Shown piece by piece: positions 43,494 to 52,094 of a stretch of 64,000 bases of DNA. Positions within the stretch are counted from its first letter, which is position 1. Each line of letters opens with the position of its first letter. Location: positions 5,484 to 69,483 of the forward strand of contig DEFK01000018.1 of NCBI GenBank assembly GCA_002350765.1, given 5' to 3'. The position numbers and the translations under genes were made by a program. Source of the stretch: Ruminococcaceae bacterium UBA2854. GTDB taxonomy: Bacteria > Bacillota > Clostridia > Oscillospirales > Acutalibacteraceae. The notes beneath the pieces are model-generated. The model was not told the origin of the DNA. It did not search any database and saw only the letters and a program-made list of their open reading frames with translations.

Positions 43494-44615
43494 ATGAAAA
43501 TTACATTTATCAAATCAGACGTATTGGAGTGCTTGGAGAAAGTTAACTCCGCAGTATCTAAAAAGAACACAAATATCCCTGCTCTTGAGGGTGTGCTTAT
43601 CACTGCCAAAGATAAAACGCTCACTCTTACAGGGTTTGACCTTGAGATTGGCATTAAAGCCGTTATAAAGGACGATATCTTTGTTCAGGAGGAAGGCGCC
43701 GTGGTTATCGCAGCCAAGCTCTTTGCGGATATTCTTAAAAAGAGTAACGACGAGCGCGTAACGCTGCAGGATGAAGATACTACCGTTCTTATCCAGAGTG
43801 GACGAGGAAAGTTCAAATTACCTTTCATAGAGGCAAAAGACTATCCTGATGTTCCGTCATTCGATGAAACCAACAGTGTCGAACTACCTGCCGAAACATT
43901 GAGGTCTATGCTTTCGCAGACTATTTACGCTGTATCGGACGATAACAACAAAGCTATCTATACGGGTTCATTATTCAAATTCGTTGATTCTGAGCTAACT
44001 GTGGTAGCAATAGACGGCTTTCGTATGGCAGTTCGCAAGGAAGAATTGCCTGAGTCAGCTAATTTCGAGATTGTTATTCCGAAAAAGGCTCAACTAAACC
44101 TTTTGAAAATCATCGGCAAATTCGACTCAAAGAAAAAAGACGTCAAAGTCAAAATCATCTCCGGCAAGAAGCATGTTGCTTTCCGTGTGGAGAATTACAC
44201 GATTATAACCAGGCATCTTGAAGGCACATTCCTTGACTACGAGGCGACTATACCGAAAGAATACAAAACCTCGGCAGTTGTCGAGGTCGTCAAAATCAAG
44301 GATTCTGTTGAGCGCATGTCACTTTTGAGTCAATCGGATAAGGTCAAAAGTCCTGTTAAGTGTCACTTCTCGGATGATAAGATTGACTTTACCTGCTCCT
44401 CAACAATGGGCAAAGCTGATGATACTCTGGAAGTTACAGTCACAGGAGAAGATACTGAAATCGGCTTCAACAATAAGTATCTCATTGACGCTTTGAAGTA
44501 TGTTGAAAGCGATGAGGTTAAACTCACGCTAAACGGCTCACTTGCTCCGATGATTATCGGTCCGAAAGACGGCGACAGCTTTCTCAATATGGTTGTCCCA
44601 ATGCGTCTCTCATAA
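43494..44615 (+). CDS. dnaN: Element-borne DNA polymerase III beta subunit (sliding clamp)
   Basis: 373 aa, the normal clamp length, with three repeated clamp domains. The start is MKITFIKSDVLECLEKVNSA, IDGFRMAVRKEEL lies in domain 2, and the C-terminal VVPMRLS matches the conserved PMRL end. The clamp tethers polymerase to DNA. A second dnaN on a mobile element implies it supports its own replication or repair. It lies 21 bases after pcfJ, behind GAAAGGA. A terminator follows at 44634-44660. Confidence 0.92.
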   Translation: MKITFIKSDVLECLEKVNSAVSKKNTNIPALEGVLITAKDKTLTLTGFDLEIGIKAVIKDDIFVQEEGAVVIAAKLFADILKKSNDERVTLQDEDTTVLIQSGRGKFKLPFIEAKDYPDVPSFDETNSVELPAETLRSMLSQTIYAVSDDNNKAIYTGSLFKFVDSELTVVAIDGFRMAVRKEELPESANFEIVIPKKAQLNLLKIIGKFDSKKKDVKVKIISGKKHVAFRVENYTIITRHLEGTFLDYEATIPKEYKTSAVVEVVKIKDSVERMSLLSQSDKVKSPVKCHFSDDKIDFTCSSTMGKADDTLEVTVTGEDTEIGFNNKYLIDALKYVESDEVKLTLNGSLAPMIIGPKDGDSFLNMVVPMRLS

Positions 44616-44633
44616 TAGTTTCATAATATCAAA

Positions 44634-44663
44634 AGCTCCTGTCCATAATGGGCAGGAGCAAAA
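44634..44663 (+). terminator. Terminator of the pcfK-pcfJ-dnaN operon
   Basis: GCTCCTGTCC pairs with GGGCAGGAGC across ATAAT, then an A-rich tract. The stem is strong though the T run is absent. Confidence 0.55.
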
Positions 44664-44689
44664 ATGATTGACTTATTGATTTTTTGTGT

Positions 44690-44947
44690 TAAAATTATAT
44701 TGGGTCAGTTGATCACTCCTTCCCTGACCCACCAGATCCAGGGGGATCCTTCGGGAAAAAAGCAAATGTTTGAGAAGTATTATTGGAAGGAGTATGCGTA
44801 TGAACAAAATTTTAAGAATAATTGCAAGGTTTTTCCTAGATGTTATATCATCATTAACAATTACAATTAAAACACCATTCATTGATTTTACATTTGCTCC
44901 CTTTGAAAACAATCCCACACAGACTATCTGTGTGGGTCATTTTTTTT
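44690..44947 (+). ncRNA. Candidate switch RNA with sequestered ribosome site
   Basis: TGGGTCAG (44701-44708) pairs with CTGACCCA (44724-44731), holding ACTCCTTCC (44715-44723) in its loop. The same ACTCCTTCC is fully complementary to GGAAGGAGT (44785-44793), the ribosome site of an ATG at 44800. The two pairings exclude or compete with each other. A hairpin CCCACACAG/CTGTGTGGG with nine T (about 44913-44947) ends the transcript. The ORF from 44800 (MNKILRIIARFF...) runs through this hairpin, so its C-terminus is doubtful. Confidence 0.45.
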
Positions 44948-46126
44948 TGCAATTTTTGCATTTGATATCTCCATTATATGATTTACATAATCCGAGAAGT
45001 CGCTGTTCATTTTACTGACGTCATTCACAGATGATTTAAGAGTATCACGTCTGAAAATGAGCGCGGCGAACAATCTGTGAACCCAACAGAAGGGTAGCAA
45101 GAACGGAAGATATTTAAGAATTTTGTAGCGCGGTCTCATCTGCGAATATTTTAATTGCCAGCGGTCGGCAAAGTATGTTATTTTACCCCACAAAGTGCGC
45201 TTTTCGCCGTGTCCTTTATCATAATCAAGCACCAATCTATTATCTGCGTTGCCAAAGGTCGAATTATTGAATACAAACTCCGCTATCTCAATTGTTTCAT
45301 CTGTTGGCTTCTCTCCGTCAAAGAAAAATCTATTGAGTGTAAGAGTAGTATCTAAGAAGCCTTCCATTCCAAAGATTCTCAGTTCTGAACAGATGTAGTC
45401 CATATCAAGCTGCATCTTCTTTGTCATAACATAGATATCAAGATACTGCCTCAGTCCGCAACCGCCGAATGTAAAGTGTTTATACAAATGGCACAGTACA
45501 TGAATAAAGAAATCATCAGTTTTGTAAAGATGATAATACTTGTATCCATCTTTTATATCTGTGTGCTTAAACGGCTCGTCAAAATAGCCCTCAAAGTCAT
45601 AATCATCAGGAAATAAATCCTTATGCAACTCAATATGTAAAGACGGCTTCTTCACATAACTAATATCATTCGTTTCGAAATCCGTTTTCTTTTCATATCC
45701 AAGTTTGAACAGAACTTGCTCAGTGTCTTCTATCCTCTGTCCAACATAGATGTCAATATCCGTAAAAGTTCTTAACGCTGGATTAGGATACAAATTCTTT
45801 AAAATTGCACCTTTGAGTGGAAGAAAAGGAATCCCTGATTTTTCCAATGCATCAAAAACTTGTTGTCCGCCAAGCTCAAATCTTGCTTCTCTGAGCAAAT
45901 TTAGCTTATAATCGTCTTGGAACTCCTTTAACTGAGCATCATCATACCCTAACTTTTTCAAAGCAACGTATGCCATATTGGTAACATCTTGCTCTTTTTG
46001 ATAGTTATATAGTCCTCCAAGTGTCATGCCTTCAGGCAAAGGCATAGGCTCTGTATCATTCAACACAGAGCTCAATAAACGACAAGTATATAAACCATAA
46101 ATCATGTTAGCAGATAGATTAGGCAT
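44924..46126 (-). CDS. NTP_transf_5-family nucleotidyltransferase-like protein
   Basis: 400 aa. The family hallmarks are GIPFLPLKGAILKNLYPNPA followed by RTFTDIDIYV (the DxD acidic pair), then LHIELHKDLF and HVLCHLYKHF. These proteins are predicted nucleotidyltransferases of unknown substrate, often beside surface-polysaccharide or peptide-modification genes. The stop lies inside the hairpin shared with the opposite-strand transcript. Nothing nearby reveals a substrate. It is probably cargo. Confidence 0.75.
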   Translation of the reverse strand: MPNLSANMIYGLYTCRLLSSVLNDTEPMPLPEGMTLGGLYNYQKEQDVTNMAYVALKKLGYDDAQLKEFQDDYKLNLLREARFELGGQQVFDALEKSGIPFLPLKGAILKNLYPNPALRTFTDIDIYVGQRIEDTEQVLFKLGYEKKTDFETNDISYVKKPSLHIELHKDLFPDDYDFEGYFDEPFKHTDIKDGYKYYHLYKTDDFFIHVLCHLYKHFTFGGCGLRQYLDIYVMTKKMQLDMDYICSELRIFGMEGFLDTTLTLNRFFFDGEKPTDETIEIAEFVFNNSTFGNADNRLVLDYDKGHGEKRTLWGKITYFADRWQLKYSQMRPRYKILKYLPFLLPFCWVHRLFAALIFRRDTLKSSVNDVSKMNSDFSDYVNHIMEISNAKIAKKNDPHR

Positions 46127-46232
46127 AGTTCTTTAGTCCTTCAATCATAAATTCCTGTATAAATATATCATAATACAAACAATTAATCAATAAAATGCAT
46201 TCAAATAATCATCTTTTGATTGCCAAAAGGTT

Positions 46233-46268
46233 ATGGCGACAAGCAAATGGGGATATGCTTGTCGCCAT
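46233..46268 (-). terminator. Terminator after the Zn-binding membrane protein
   Basis: ATGGCGACAAGC (46233-46244) pairs with GCTTGTCGCCAT (46257-46268). It lies immediately after the minus-strand stop; the following T run is weak. Confidence 0.6.
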
Positions 46269-46270
46269 AT

Positions 46271-46705
46271 TTATGGATTACACACTTGACAAGGAGTGTA
46301 CCCAACCTGAATTAGTTCCTCTCTCGTACTCTGTGTTATTCTTTTATTGTACTCTGCAATTGTTTCTACATAATAGCAATCCTCAGTATGAAATCTCCCG
46401 GTATTTGTGTTAAGAACATAAGTATATACAGGTGATTCAATTGTCTTTTTCTTCGACTTCTTCTTTTTCTTCTTAGAAATCTTTTGCTTAATATCCTTAT
46501 TCTTTGGAGTTGTTTCGTGTACTACTTCTGTTGAAATTAATGTTCCGTTAGAACTTATATCAGGCGCTTGAACAAAAGCATGATCTATTAGTTCCCAATT
46601 CAACGCAACAACAGAAGAACAGACCAAAACACAGACAAGTAGAGCTCCTATTACTATTCCCTTGATTACTCTTGCTTTATTCAATTTCTCAGTTTTCTTT
46701 TCCAT
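46271..46705 (-). CDS. Membrane protein with Ada-type zinc-binding C-terminus
   Basis: 144 aa from the ATG at 46705; no clear ribosome site is seen, and a TTG at 46780 would extend through a hairpin. One membrane segment (about 15-35) is followed by a Lys-rich linker. The C-terminus YVLNTNTGRFHTEDCYYVET ending in TPCQVCNP resembles the Ada metal-binding domain (FHxxxC...CxxC). Such domains are common on exported proteins and competence nucleases, here without a nuclease. Confidence 0.55.
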   Translation of the reverse strand: MEKKTEKLNKARVIKGIVIGALLVCVLVCSSVVALNWELIDHAFVQAPDISSNGTLISTEVVHETTPKNKDIKQKISKKKKKKSKKKTIESPVYTYVLNTNTGRFHTEDCYYVETIAEYNKRITQSTREELIQVGYTPCQVCNP

Positions 46706-46713
46706 ATCAAAAA

Positions 46714-46860
46714 CAAAAAGTGCGCAACCAGCAGAGCTGACTACGCACGAAAAACACAATGCTCTGCTTTTGCCGAGCAATTCTAACCTTACTATGATAG
46801 TATGTAGAAATAGAGCATGTGTTTTTACACAATGTAAAAACGCACACTAATCATAGTAAG
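46714..46860 (-). repeat. Nested inverted repeats upstream of the Zn-binding protein
   Basis: The outer arms CTTACTATGAT (46788-46798) and ATCATAGTAAG (46850-46860) enclose a second palindrome centred near 46832 (TGTGTTTTTACA / TGTAAAAACGCACA). Downstream on the minus strand GTGCG...CAGC pairs with GCTG...CGCAC and is followed by TTTTTG, an attenuator-like hairpin (46714-46749). No gene is seen. Confidence 0.5.
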
Positions 46861-46997
46861 TTTTAAAAAATTGTCTCGGCTAAATTATTTTACCATAGTC
46901 AAGCCTATTTATCAACATTTATTCATGAAAAATTCCTACTAGGAACATAATAAACACTATATCTCACAGAAATGCCGCCCATCCCGGACGGCATTTC

Positions 46998-47321
46998 CTA
47001 TACCAGCGGCAAGCCTAAAACCCGATTAGCTGTATTGACATATTTTATGTACTCTAATCGAAGCTCCTTATAATACTCTTTACCTTCTTCGGTTATTGAG
47101 TAGTTGATTCGCCTTGTACCGTTAGGTATAAACTCGCTTGTTCTTGAAGAAAAGACATATTCATATATTGATAAGTCTTTTGCGTATGCCGATACTCGTC
47201 CCATGGAAATCTTAAAATCATAATCCTCTTTTAAGGCTTGCTGGATCTCCACACACTTCATAGGTTCGTTCCTATCTATCAAAATCTTGAGCACCGCCAT
47301 CTTATTGACGCTAGGTAACAT
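46998..47321 (-). CDS. Small winged-helix-like protein
   Basis: 107 aa. MLPSVNKMAVLKILIDRNEP followed by EIQQALKEDYDFKISMGRVS and a beta-hairpin (GTRRINYSITEEGKEYY) give the order of a winged-helix domain. It overlaps the pentapeptide gene by 11 bases and ends the parAB operon. A hairpin GAAATGCCG/CGGCATTTC (46968-46993) follows. It may be a transcription regulator of the element. Confidence 0.6.
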   Translation of the reverse strand: MLPSVNKMAVLKILIDRNEPMKCVEIQQALKEDYDFKISMGRVSAYAKDLSIYEYVFSSRTSEFIPNGTRRINYSITEEGKEYYKELRLEYIKYVNTANRVLGLPLV

Positions 47322-47916
47322 TGTTTCCTCCCTTCATTCTCTTTATAATCTCAATTACTCTTGGATCAATCTCAACCAAAAGATTAAAGTTGCAACTCCT
47401 GATCTGCATATTCTTAAAGTTTACATTAAGTCCGAATATCTCGCTCGTTTTATCCTCGTCCTTGAATCTTGTACAGGCTGTAAAGATCACATTTGTGAGG
47501 TTAGCGTTTATAAATCTAAAGTAGCTTATAAAATGACACTGCGAAAACTTTGCGTCAATCAGCCTACACGCCTTAATCTCACAATTTGTAAAACTGCTTT
47601 GATTGTACTCTGACTTTTCCATGAAACACATAAAGAACGAGGTAAACAAAAATGTACATTTATAAAACGCACTTGACTGACAATAGCATCCGTCAAAAAC
47701 ACAATCGGTAAATATACACGCATTAAACTCAGACTTACTAAAGTTGCAGCGATTGAATCGACATTTGCTGAAGATGCATGTATCAAATCTTTTCGCCTTG
47801 ATATTTGTACCCTTAAACAATCCATTATCAATTGTGTATTGTTTTATCAGGTTATCCTCTTCGTTTTGATATTCAGAAAGAATTATCTTGAATTCCTCTC
47901 CGCTAATGCTTTTCAT
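47311..47916 (-). CDS. Pentapeptide-repeat protein
   Basis: 201 aa from the ATG at 47916, 2 bases after the parB stop, with AGGTGG upstream. Residues ~45-150 are pentapeptide repeats (CIFSKCRFNRCNFSKSEF and following), which form a right-handed quadrilateral helix. Many Cys and Phe occupy the centre positions. Some such proteins mimic DNA and protect gyrase, but nothing here shows that activity. Co-transcribed with parB. Confidence 0.8.
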   Translation of the reverse strand: MKSISGEEFKIILSEYQNEEDNLIKQYTIDNGLFKGTNIKAKRFDTCIFSKCRFNRCNFSKSEFNACIFTDCVFDGCYCQSSAFYKCTFLFTSFFMCFMEKSEYNQSSFTNCEIKACRLIDAKFSQCHFISYFRFINANLTNVIFTACTRFKDEDKTSEIFGLNVNFKNMQIRSCNFNLLVEIDPRVIEIIKRMKGGNNVT

Positions 47917-47918
47917 AG

Positions 47919-49382
47919 TCACCCACCTTTCATACGTATTGTTTCGGGTTTCACTTCCATCACAACACAATTCGCGCTGTAACAGGTTATTCCTCTGTTA
48001 ATGAAGCTGTGCTTTTTCAGATTGATATTTCCTCTTACTAAAAACGCTCTATCATGATTCTTTACCAAAGTTCCTCTCACGATTTTACCCGAATTAATCT
48101 CCTCTCCCTCAAACTCAAATAAAACGCTTGGAGCAGTATCTGCTACATCTTTTCCCTCTGCAATGTCGATTTGAGTCTCTGTAACGCTCTCTGTCGGCTT
48201 TTTTGTGGAAATCGGAGTAACATTACCTCTTTTTTCTTCGACCGCTTCAGGCTCATTTACAGAGATTTGAGAATGTTCCATCTTGGAATATGAAATATTT
48301 TCTTCATTAACCTCTTTCGATTCACCTGCTGGCTCTTGTTGTTCTAAAGAAAAATCAAATTCTTTATCGCCTGTTTCAGACTCATCTTTAGATTCAGGCA
48401 GAACGACTTCGTCTACCTTTGGTAAATCACCTTTTGCCTCATCAGCGAGTGCTTCAAAGTCTTTTTCTTCCATTTGCTTGAGATGATTTGCAACTGCGTA
48501 CCTGTCAAGGTATGCCTGCATCATCTCTTTTTCATCACAGGGCGGTAAGAAAGAACTTCTGCACATATGCCCTTCAACGTTTCTGGAGTAATCTCTCTCC
48601 ATAACAACATACTTTTGAAGCTTCTCATTTAGCGAAACATAATAGACAAAGCCTTCATCATCCATATAGACTGTCATCGAAATATCTTCATTTGCTTGAA
48701 CAGACAACGCGTACAACTCGTTGATCCTTCTTGTGATCTTCATAGCTTCTTCCATATCAAGCGCAGACTCCTCAATGCTTGCGTATGTTTTAGTCCCTTC
48801 AAGAAACAGCTTATAATCCTCATCACTTGTCAGCCTGCGAATCATATCAAACTTCTTAAAGAGTTTCTTTGCTTTCTTATCTGTCAATTGGAACAACGGC
48901 GCATACTCGGGATCATCAATACTCTTCCCCTCTGCTTCAATAGCGTCACGGATCTCACAATAGCCTCTGTAACGTTGTTCAATGGATAACTCTCTCACCA
49001 TAAGATTCGTAACGTTCTTTGCTATTGTTTGTGTCAGTTTTGATTCTGACGATTTAATCACACAGGGAACTACTTTGAGTTTAGCCTCTTTCGCTGCTTT
49101 ATAGCGCCTCTCCCCTGAGATAATCATATACTTATTGCCGTCAATCTCCTCAACGTCAAGCGGCTGACGAATTCCAATCAGCTTGATACTTGCCACAAGT
49201 TCCTCAAAGGGAATCTTATCTGCTTCATCTCTTGAATTATAGTTTTGGTTATCGGGATTGAGTACAAGACTATCTATCAGCAGGTTAGCAAATTTTGTAT
49301 CAGCCTGACTGACTCTTGACTCAGTTTTACTCGCCCAGGAAGGCTTCTTCCCTAACAAAGCGTTTAAGTTTCCTTTAGGCAT
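47919..49382 (-). CDS. parB: ParB-like partition protein
   Basis: 487 aa. The N-terminal ParB/Srx domain (~30-130) shows IKLIGIRQPLDVEEIDGNKY and SGERRYKAAKEAKLKVVPCV, with GERR at 90-93 in the CTP-binding position. A helix-turn-helix region follows. The C-terminal half is long, acidic and disordered (~310-420), ending in a beta-rich piece. It overlaps parA by 8 bases. With ParA it should segregate the circular form or the excised copies. Confidence 0.85.
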   Translation of the reverse strand: MPKGNLNALLGKKPSWASKTESRVSQADTKFANLLIDSLVLNPDNQNYNSRDEADKIPFEELVASIKLIGIRQPLDVEEIDGNKYMIISGERRYKAAKEAKLKVVPCVIKSSESKLTQTIAKNVTNLMVRELSIEQRYRGYCEIRDAIEAEGKSIDDPEYAPLFQLTDKKAKKLFKKFDMIRRLTSDEDYKLFLEGTKTYASIEESALDMEEAMKITRRINELYALSVQANEDISMTVYMDDEGFVYYVSLNEKLQKYVVMERDYSRNVEGHMCRSSFLPPCDEKEMMQAYLDRYAVANHLKQMEEKDFEALADEAKGDLPKVDEVVLPESKDESETGDKEFDFSLEQQEPAGESKEVNEENISYSKMEHSQISVNEPEAVEEKRGNVTPISTKKPTESVTETQIDIAEGKDVADTAPSVLFEFEGEEINSGKIVRGTLVKNHDRAFLVRGNINLKKHSFINRGITCYSANCVVMEVKPETIRMKGG

Positions 49383-50232
49383 ACTTCACACGCTCCTTCT
49401 CATCAATCCTGGCAACGACTTCCTTACTCAGCGTCCTCATTGCGCCGAATATTCTCGGACATTTGTGTATGCCGTAGTGGTAAAAGGGAATCGGAATACA
49501 CTCAGCGAAAGAGTTGTCTATAAACGATGAGGTTGGAATGGATGTATCAAAAACTGTCAAGATATCCGAATAGAGAGATTTAATGTCAATCACCTCATCA
49601 TTTACTTTTATCGGACGTTTTGAGGACTCATTGATAACACATCCTAGTATCGTTCCATGATTGGTCGATGTCGGAAGGTTTCTGATTTGTGAAATAGTCG
49701 GAGCAAGTTCCTGGAAAGAGTTGGCGTCGGGAAGCACGGGAAGTATGTAGTAGTCTGTGCAATTAAAGGCATTTGTAAGTAGACTATCCGACTCAGGCGG
49801 GCAATCAATGATAATATATTCATAATCTCCTGCAACCTTGTCCAATGCCTCCTTGAGCCTTAATTCAGGGTTACTCAATTCGCTCCACTGTTTTTCAAAG
49901 TGATGAAGTATCTCGTTTGACGGCAACAGATCAATCTGACATACTCCGAACCTTCCAAATTCATAAGAGAATGTCTGAATTGCGTCTTTAACACTTGTTT
50001 TTCTCATTAGCACCTCAAAAATAGAATCCCTGCTGTCGTCGTACGCCCCCAGATACTTTGTCGCGGACGAGTGAGTGTCAATATCGACAAGCAGTACCCG
50101 GTTTCTGAAGCGTGAATACCTCGATCGCCTGTACGTTGACAAAAAGGCTGCTATGTTCACCGCGAAAATCGTTTTACCGACTCCTCCCTTTTGCAGTGAA
50201 CAGGAAATGATTTTTGCTTTTCTTCTCATAGC
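49375..50232 (-). CDS. parA: ParA-family partition ATPase
   Basis: 285 aa from the ATG at 50232 (AAGGAAG 8 bases upstream). The deviant Walker A KGGVGKT spans 14-20; VLLVDIDTH and EYIIIDCPP are the A' and B motifs. It drives partition of ParB-bound DNA. The parA-parB order, overlap and missing chromosomal neighbours show this is a plasmid-type partition locus. Confidence 0.93.
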   Translation of the reverse strand, partial: AMRRKAKIISCSLQKGGVGKTIFAVNIAAFLSTYRRSRYSRFRNRVLLVDIDTHSSATKYLGAYDDSRDSIFEVLMRKTSVKDAIQTFSYEFGRFGVCQIDLLPSNEILHHFEKQWSELSNPELRLKEALDKVAGDYEYIIIDCPPESDSLLTNAFNCTDYYILPVLPDANSFQELAPTISQIRNLPTSTNHGTILGCVINESSKRPIKVNDEVIDIKSLYSDILTVFDTSIPTSSFIDNSFAECIPIPFYHYGIHKCPRIFGAMRTLSKEVVARIDEKERVKYA

Positions 50233-50254
50233 TTTTCTTCCTTTCATTGTTGTT

Positions 50255-50899
50255 TTATTCTTTATCGCAAGTCAAATACGCGTCGTAATTGACTTTTGCT
50301 TCCAATGTTCTGATCATTTCGAGGATTTGTTCATTCTCATCCCTTGATTTGGCTCTCGGCAAGTTTTCAATGAGATATGAACAAGTCTCAAATTTAGCAT
50401 CCTCGCTCTCAATAGCCGGGACATACTTCACAAAACTCAGGCACAAATCCGAAAAGCCTTCGGTCTTAACAGCTGATACTCCCCACATACAGGTTGCAAG
50501 GGTACTAATAGCCCGTTCCAGACAAGTGTAGTAGGCTGTCTTTTTCATTCCTGTCTTTTCGAGTATTTCCTCGAAACTGTACTTATCGAGAGACAGGTAG
50601 GTATAGAACAGAACCGAATAACCCTTTTCGAATATACAGTTGGTCGATCTTAAATGGTCAATACAGTGTTCCAAATAGCCAATTAAACGCAAATTATCGG
50701 CAGAAATAATTTTCTTAAACTGAGTATTCGTGATAGGTGCGCTTGCGGATTCACAGAAATCCTCGAAATTTTTTGCGTTTTCCTGCGAAAATATTTCATC
50801 TTCTCCGCGGCAGTTAATAGCAATGCGGATATTTCGGTAATTTTCCAAAAGGAGCTTTGTATTGGCGAACTCGACTGAATTATTGAATTTCTTTGACAT
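50255..50899 (-). CDS. Hypothetical protein with sigma-region-4/ArpU-like HTH
   Basis: 214 aa, helical. The stretch DKYSFEEILEKTGMKKTAYY followed by TCLERAISTLATCM resembles the helix-turn-helix of sigma region 4 or ArpU-type regulators. It lies 22 bases upstream of parA and is likely the first or second gene of the partition operon. It may control transfer or partition genes; this is inference. Confidence 0.5.
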   Translation of the reverse strand: MSKKFNNSVEFANTKLLLENYRNIRIAINCRGEDEIFSQENAKNFEDFCESASAPITNTQFKKIISADNLRLIGYLEHCIDHLRSTNCIFEKGYSVLFYTYLSLDKYSFEEILEKTGMKKTAYYTCLERAISTLATCMWGVSAVKTEGFSDLCLSFVKYVPAIESEDAKFETCSYLIENLPRAKSRDENEQILEMIRTLEAKVNYDAYLTCDKE

Positions 50900-50978
50900 A
50901 AATCAACCCTTCTTAACTATCTAAAAATTATCAAAATCAAATGTAAATGCTCAAAACAGATGGTTGGATCAATGAGAG

Positions 50979-51149
50979 CTACTGCTTTTCCGGCGCTGAG
51001 AAATGCGAGTATAGAATTCTTTTTTGTACGGCTTCGTTAGCGTTTTTCCTGATCAACGCCTGCTTAATTGAGTCCACAAGCTGCGTATTCTTTTTCTCGC
51101 TCTTTTGCTTTACACGCTGAAACATCTCGGTGTAACTGTTCTTTTCCAT
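50979..51149 (-). CDS. Small charged helical protein
   Basis: 56 aa, starting MEKNSYTEMFQRVKQKSEKK with GGGAGG 6 bases before the ATG at 51149. It is mostly helical and basic. It is the last element gene before the chromosomal flank and may lead the parAB operon. No family is recognised; the good ribosome site and codon pattern favour a real gene. Confidence 0.55.
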   Translation of the reverse strand: MEKNSYTEMFQRVKQKSEKKNTQLVDSIKQALIRKNANEAVQKRILYSHFSAPEKQ

Positions 51150-51460
51150 GGCTAACCTCCCATTATTACTGGATTTTTGAATGTTGCCGTTCTATTGGCA
51201 GAGATTAATTTAGCCCTAAAAAACAAAAATAGCCTTGGAAAAATCTTTTCCAAAGCTACTGAAATGAATTTATTTAATTGTTCGAGAAATATGTCAACTC
51301 TGAGCTAAAAGCTCGTCTGAGGGCATTCTGAGGCGAAAGAATCGGAATCTGAATACAAACAAAATCTTCCATTCAACAAATTGTATTTTCTGCCTGAAAT
51401 TGCAAAAGATAAATGGGCAAGTGATTTTAATAATTTTGATAGATAAGGGAGATTTTAGAT
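51150..51460. other. Probable right boundary of the element
   Basis: GC content and codon use change between here and spoVT. TAGCCTTGGAAAA / TTTTCCAAAGCTA (about 51231-51258) is a hairpin followed by a T run on the minus strand. The exact attachment site cannot be read; serine recombinases leave only very short core repeats. No gene is seen. Confidence 0.45.
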
Positions 51461-52003
51461 ATGAAGGCAACAGGAATTGTAAGGCGGATTGACGACCTCG
51501 GGAGAGTGGTTATCCCCAAGGAAATCCGCAGAACTCTGCGAATCCGCGAGGGAGACCCGATGGAGATATACACCGCGACGGACGGCGAGGTAATATTCAA
51601 GAAATACTCGCCCGTGGGCGAGATGTCCACATTCGCGGCGCAATACGCGGACGTGCTGTCGAGAATCAGCAGTCTGCCGACTATTATCTGTGACCGCGAC
51701 CACGTCATAGCGGCGTCGGGAGTTTCAAAACGGGAGTTCCTCGAGCGCAGAATCACGAGCGTGCTCGAGAACTATATGGAGAACAGAAAAAGCTATCAGG
51801 CTTCCAGAAACGACGTCTCCGACGTTCAGCCCGTAGAGGGCTTAGAGCACCGCGCGGCGGTTATTTATCCGATTATCGCGGCGGGCGATATAGCGGGAGC
51901 GGTAGTTATGCTCAAAAGCGACAGCAACCGCACCCCGTCGGAAACAGAGCTCAAACTCGCCCAGAGCGCGGCGGAGTTCTTAGGCAAACAGATGGAAAGC
52001 TAA
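51461..52003 (+). CDS. spoVT: Stage V sporulation protein T
   Basis: 180 aa. The N-terminal AbrB swapped-hairpin domain (1-50; MKATGIVRRIDDLGRVVIPK, EIRRTLRIREGDPMEIY) is followed by a GAF-like domain (~55-178) ending AQSAAEFLGKQME. This is the full SpoVT layout, a regulator of late forespore genes. It marks a spore-forming Clostridium-type host. AAGGGAG precedes the ATG. A terminator follows at 52044-52077. Confidence 0.93.
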   Translation: MKATGIVRRIDDLGRVVIPKEIRRTLRIREGDPMEIYTATDGEVIFKKYSPVGEMSTFAAQYADVLSRISSLPTIICDRDHVIAASGVSKREFLERRITSVLENYMENRKSYQASRNDVSDVQPVEGLEHRAAVIYPIIAAGDIAGAVVMLKSDSNRTPSETELKLAQSAAEFLGKQMES

Positions 52004-52043
52004 GCGGCGTAACCTCAATAAAGCGGTTTCTCATATAGCAAGC

Positions 52044-52077
52044 AAAAGGCAGGAAGCATCAACTTCCTGCCTTTTTA
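52044..52077 (+). terminator. Bidirectional terminator after spoVT
   Basis: AAGGCAGGAAG pairs with CTTCCTGCCTT across CATCAA and is followed by TTTA, between convergent genes. Confidence 0.85.
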
Positions 52078-52094
52078 TTCAACTGTGTATTACT

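Noticed and set aside
44690..44800. T-box or known metabolite riboswitch
   Set aside because: No T-box sequence or specifier loop; the hairpins do not match any aptamer I can recall, so only a generic switch is proposed.
44664..44870. 68-codon ORF after dnaN
   Set aside because: It has no ribosome site and covers the competing hairpins of the candidate switch RNA; the ATG at 44800 in another frame has the good site.
160..51300. ATTGTTCGA at about 167-175 and again at about 51281-51289 as the attachment core
   Set aside because: Nine bases can match by chance in AT-rich DNA, and the left junction may lie outside the window; not enough to call att sites.
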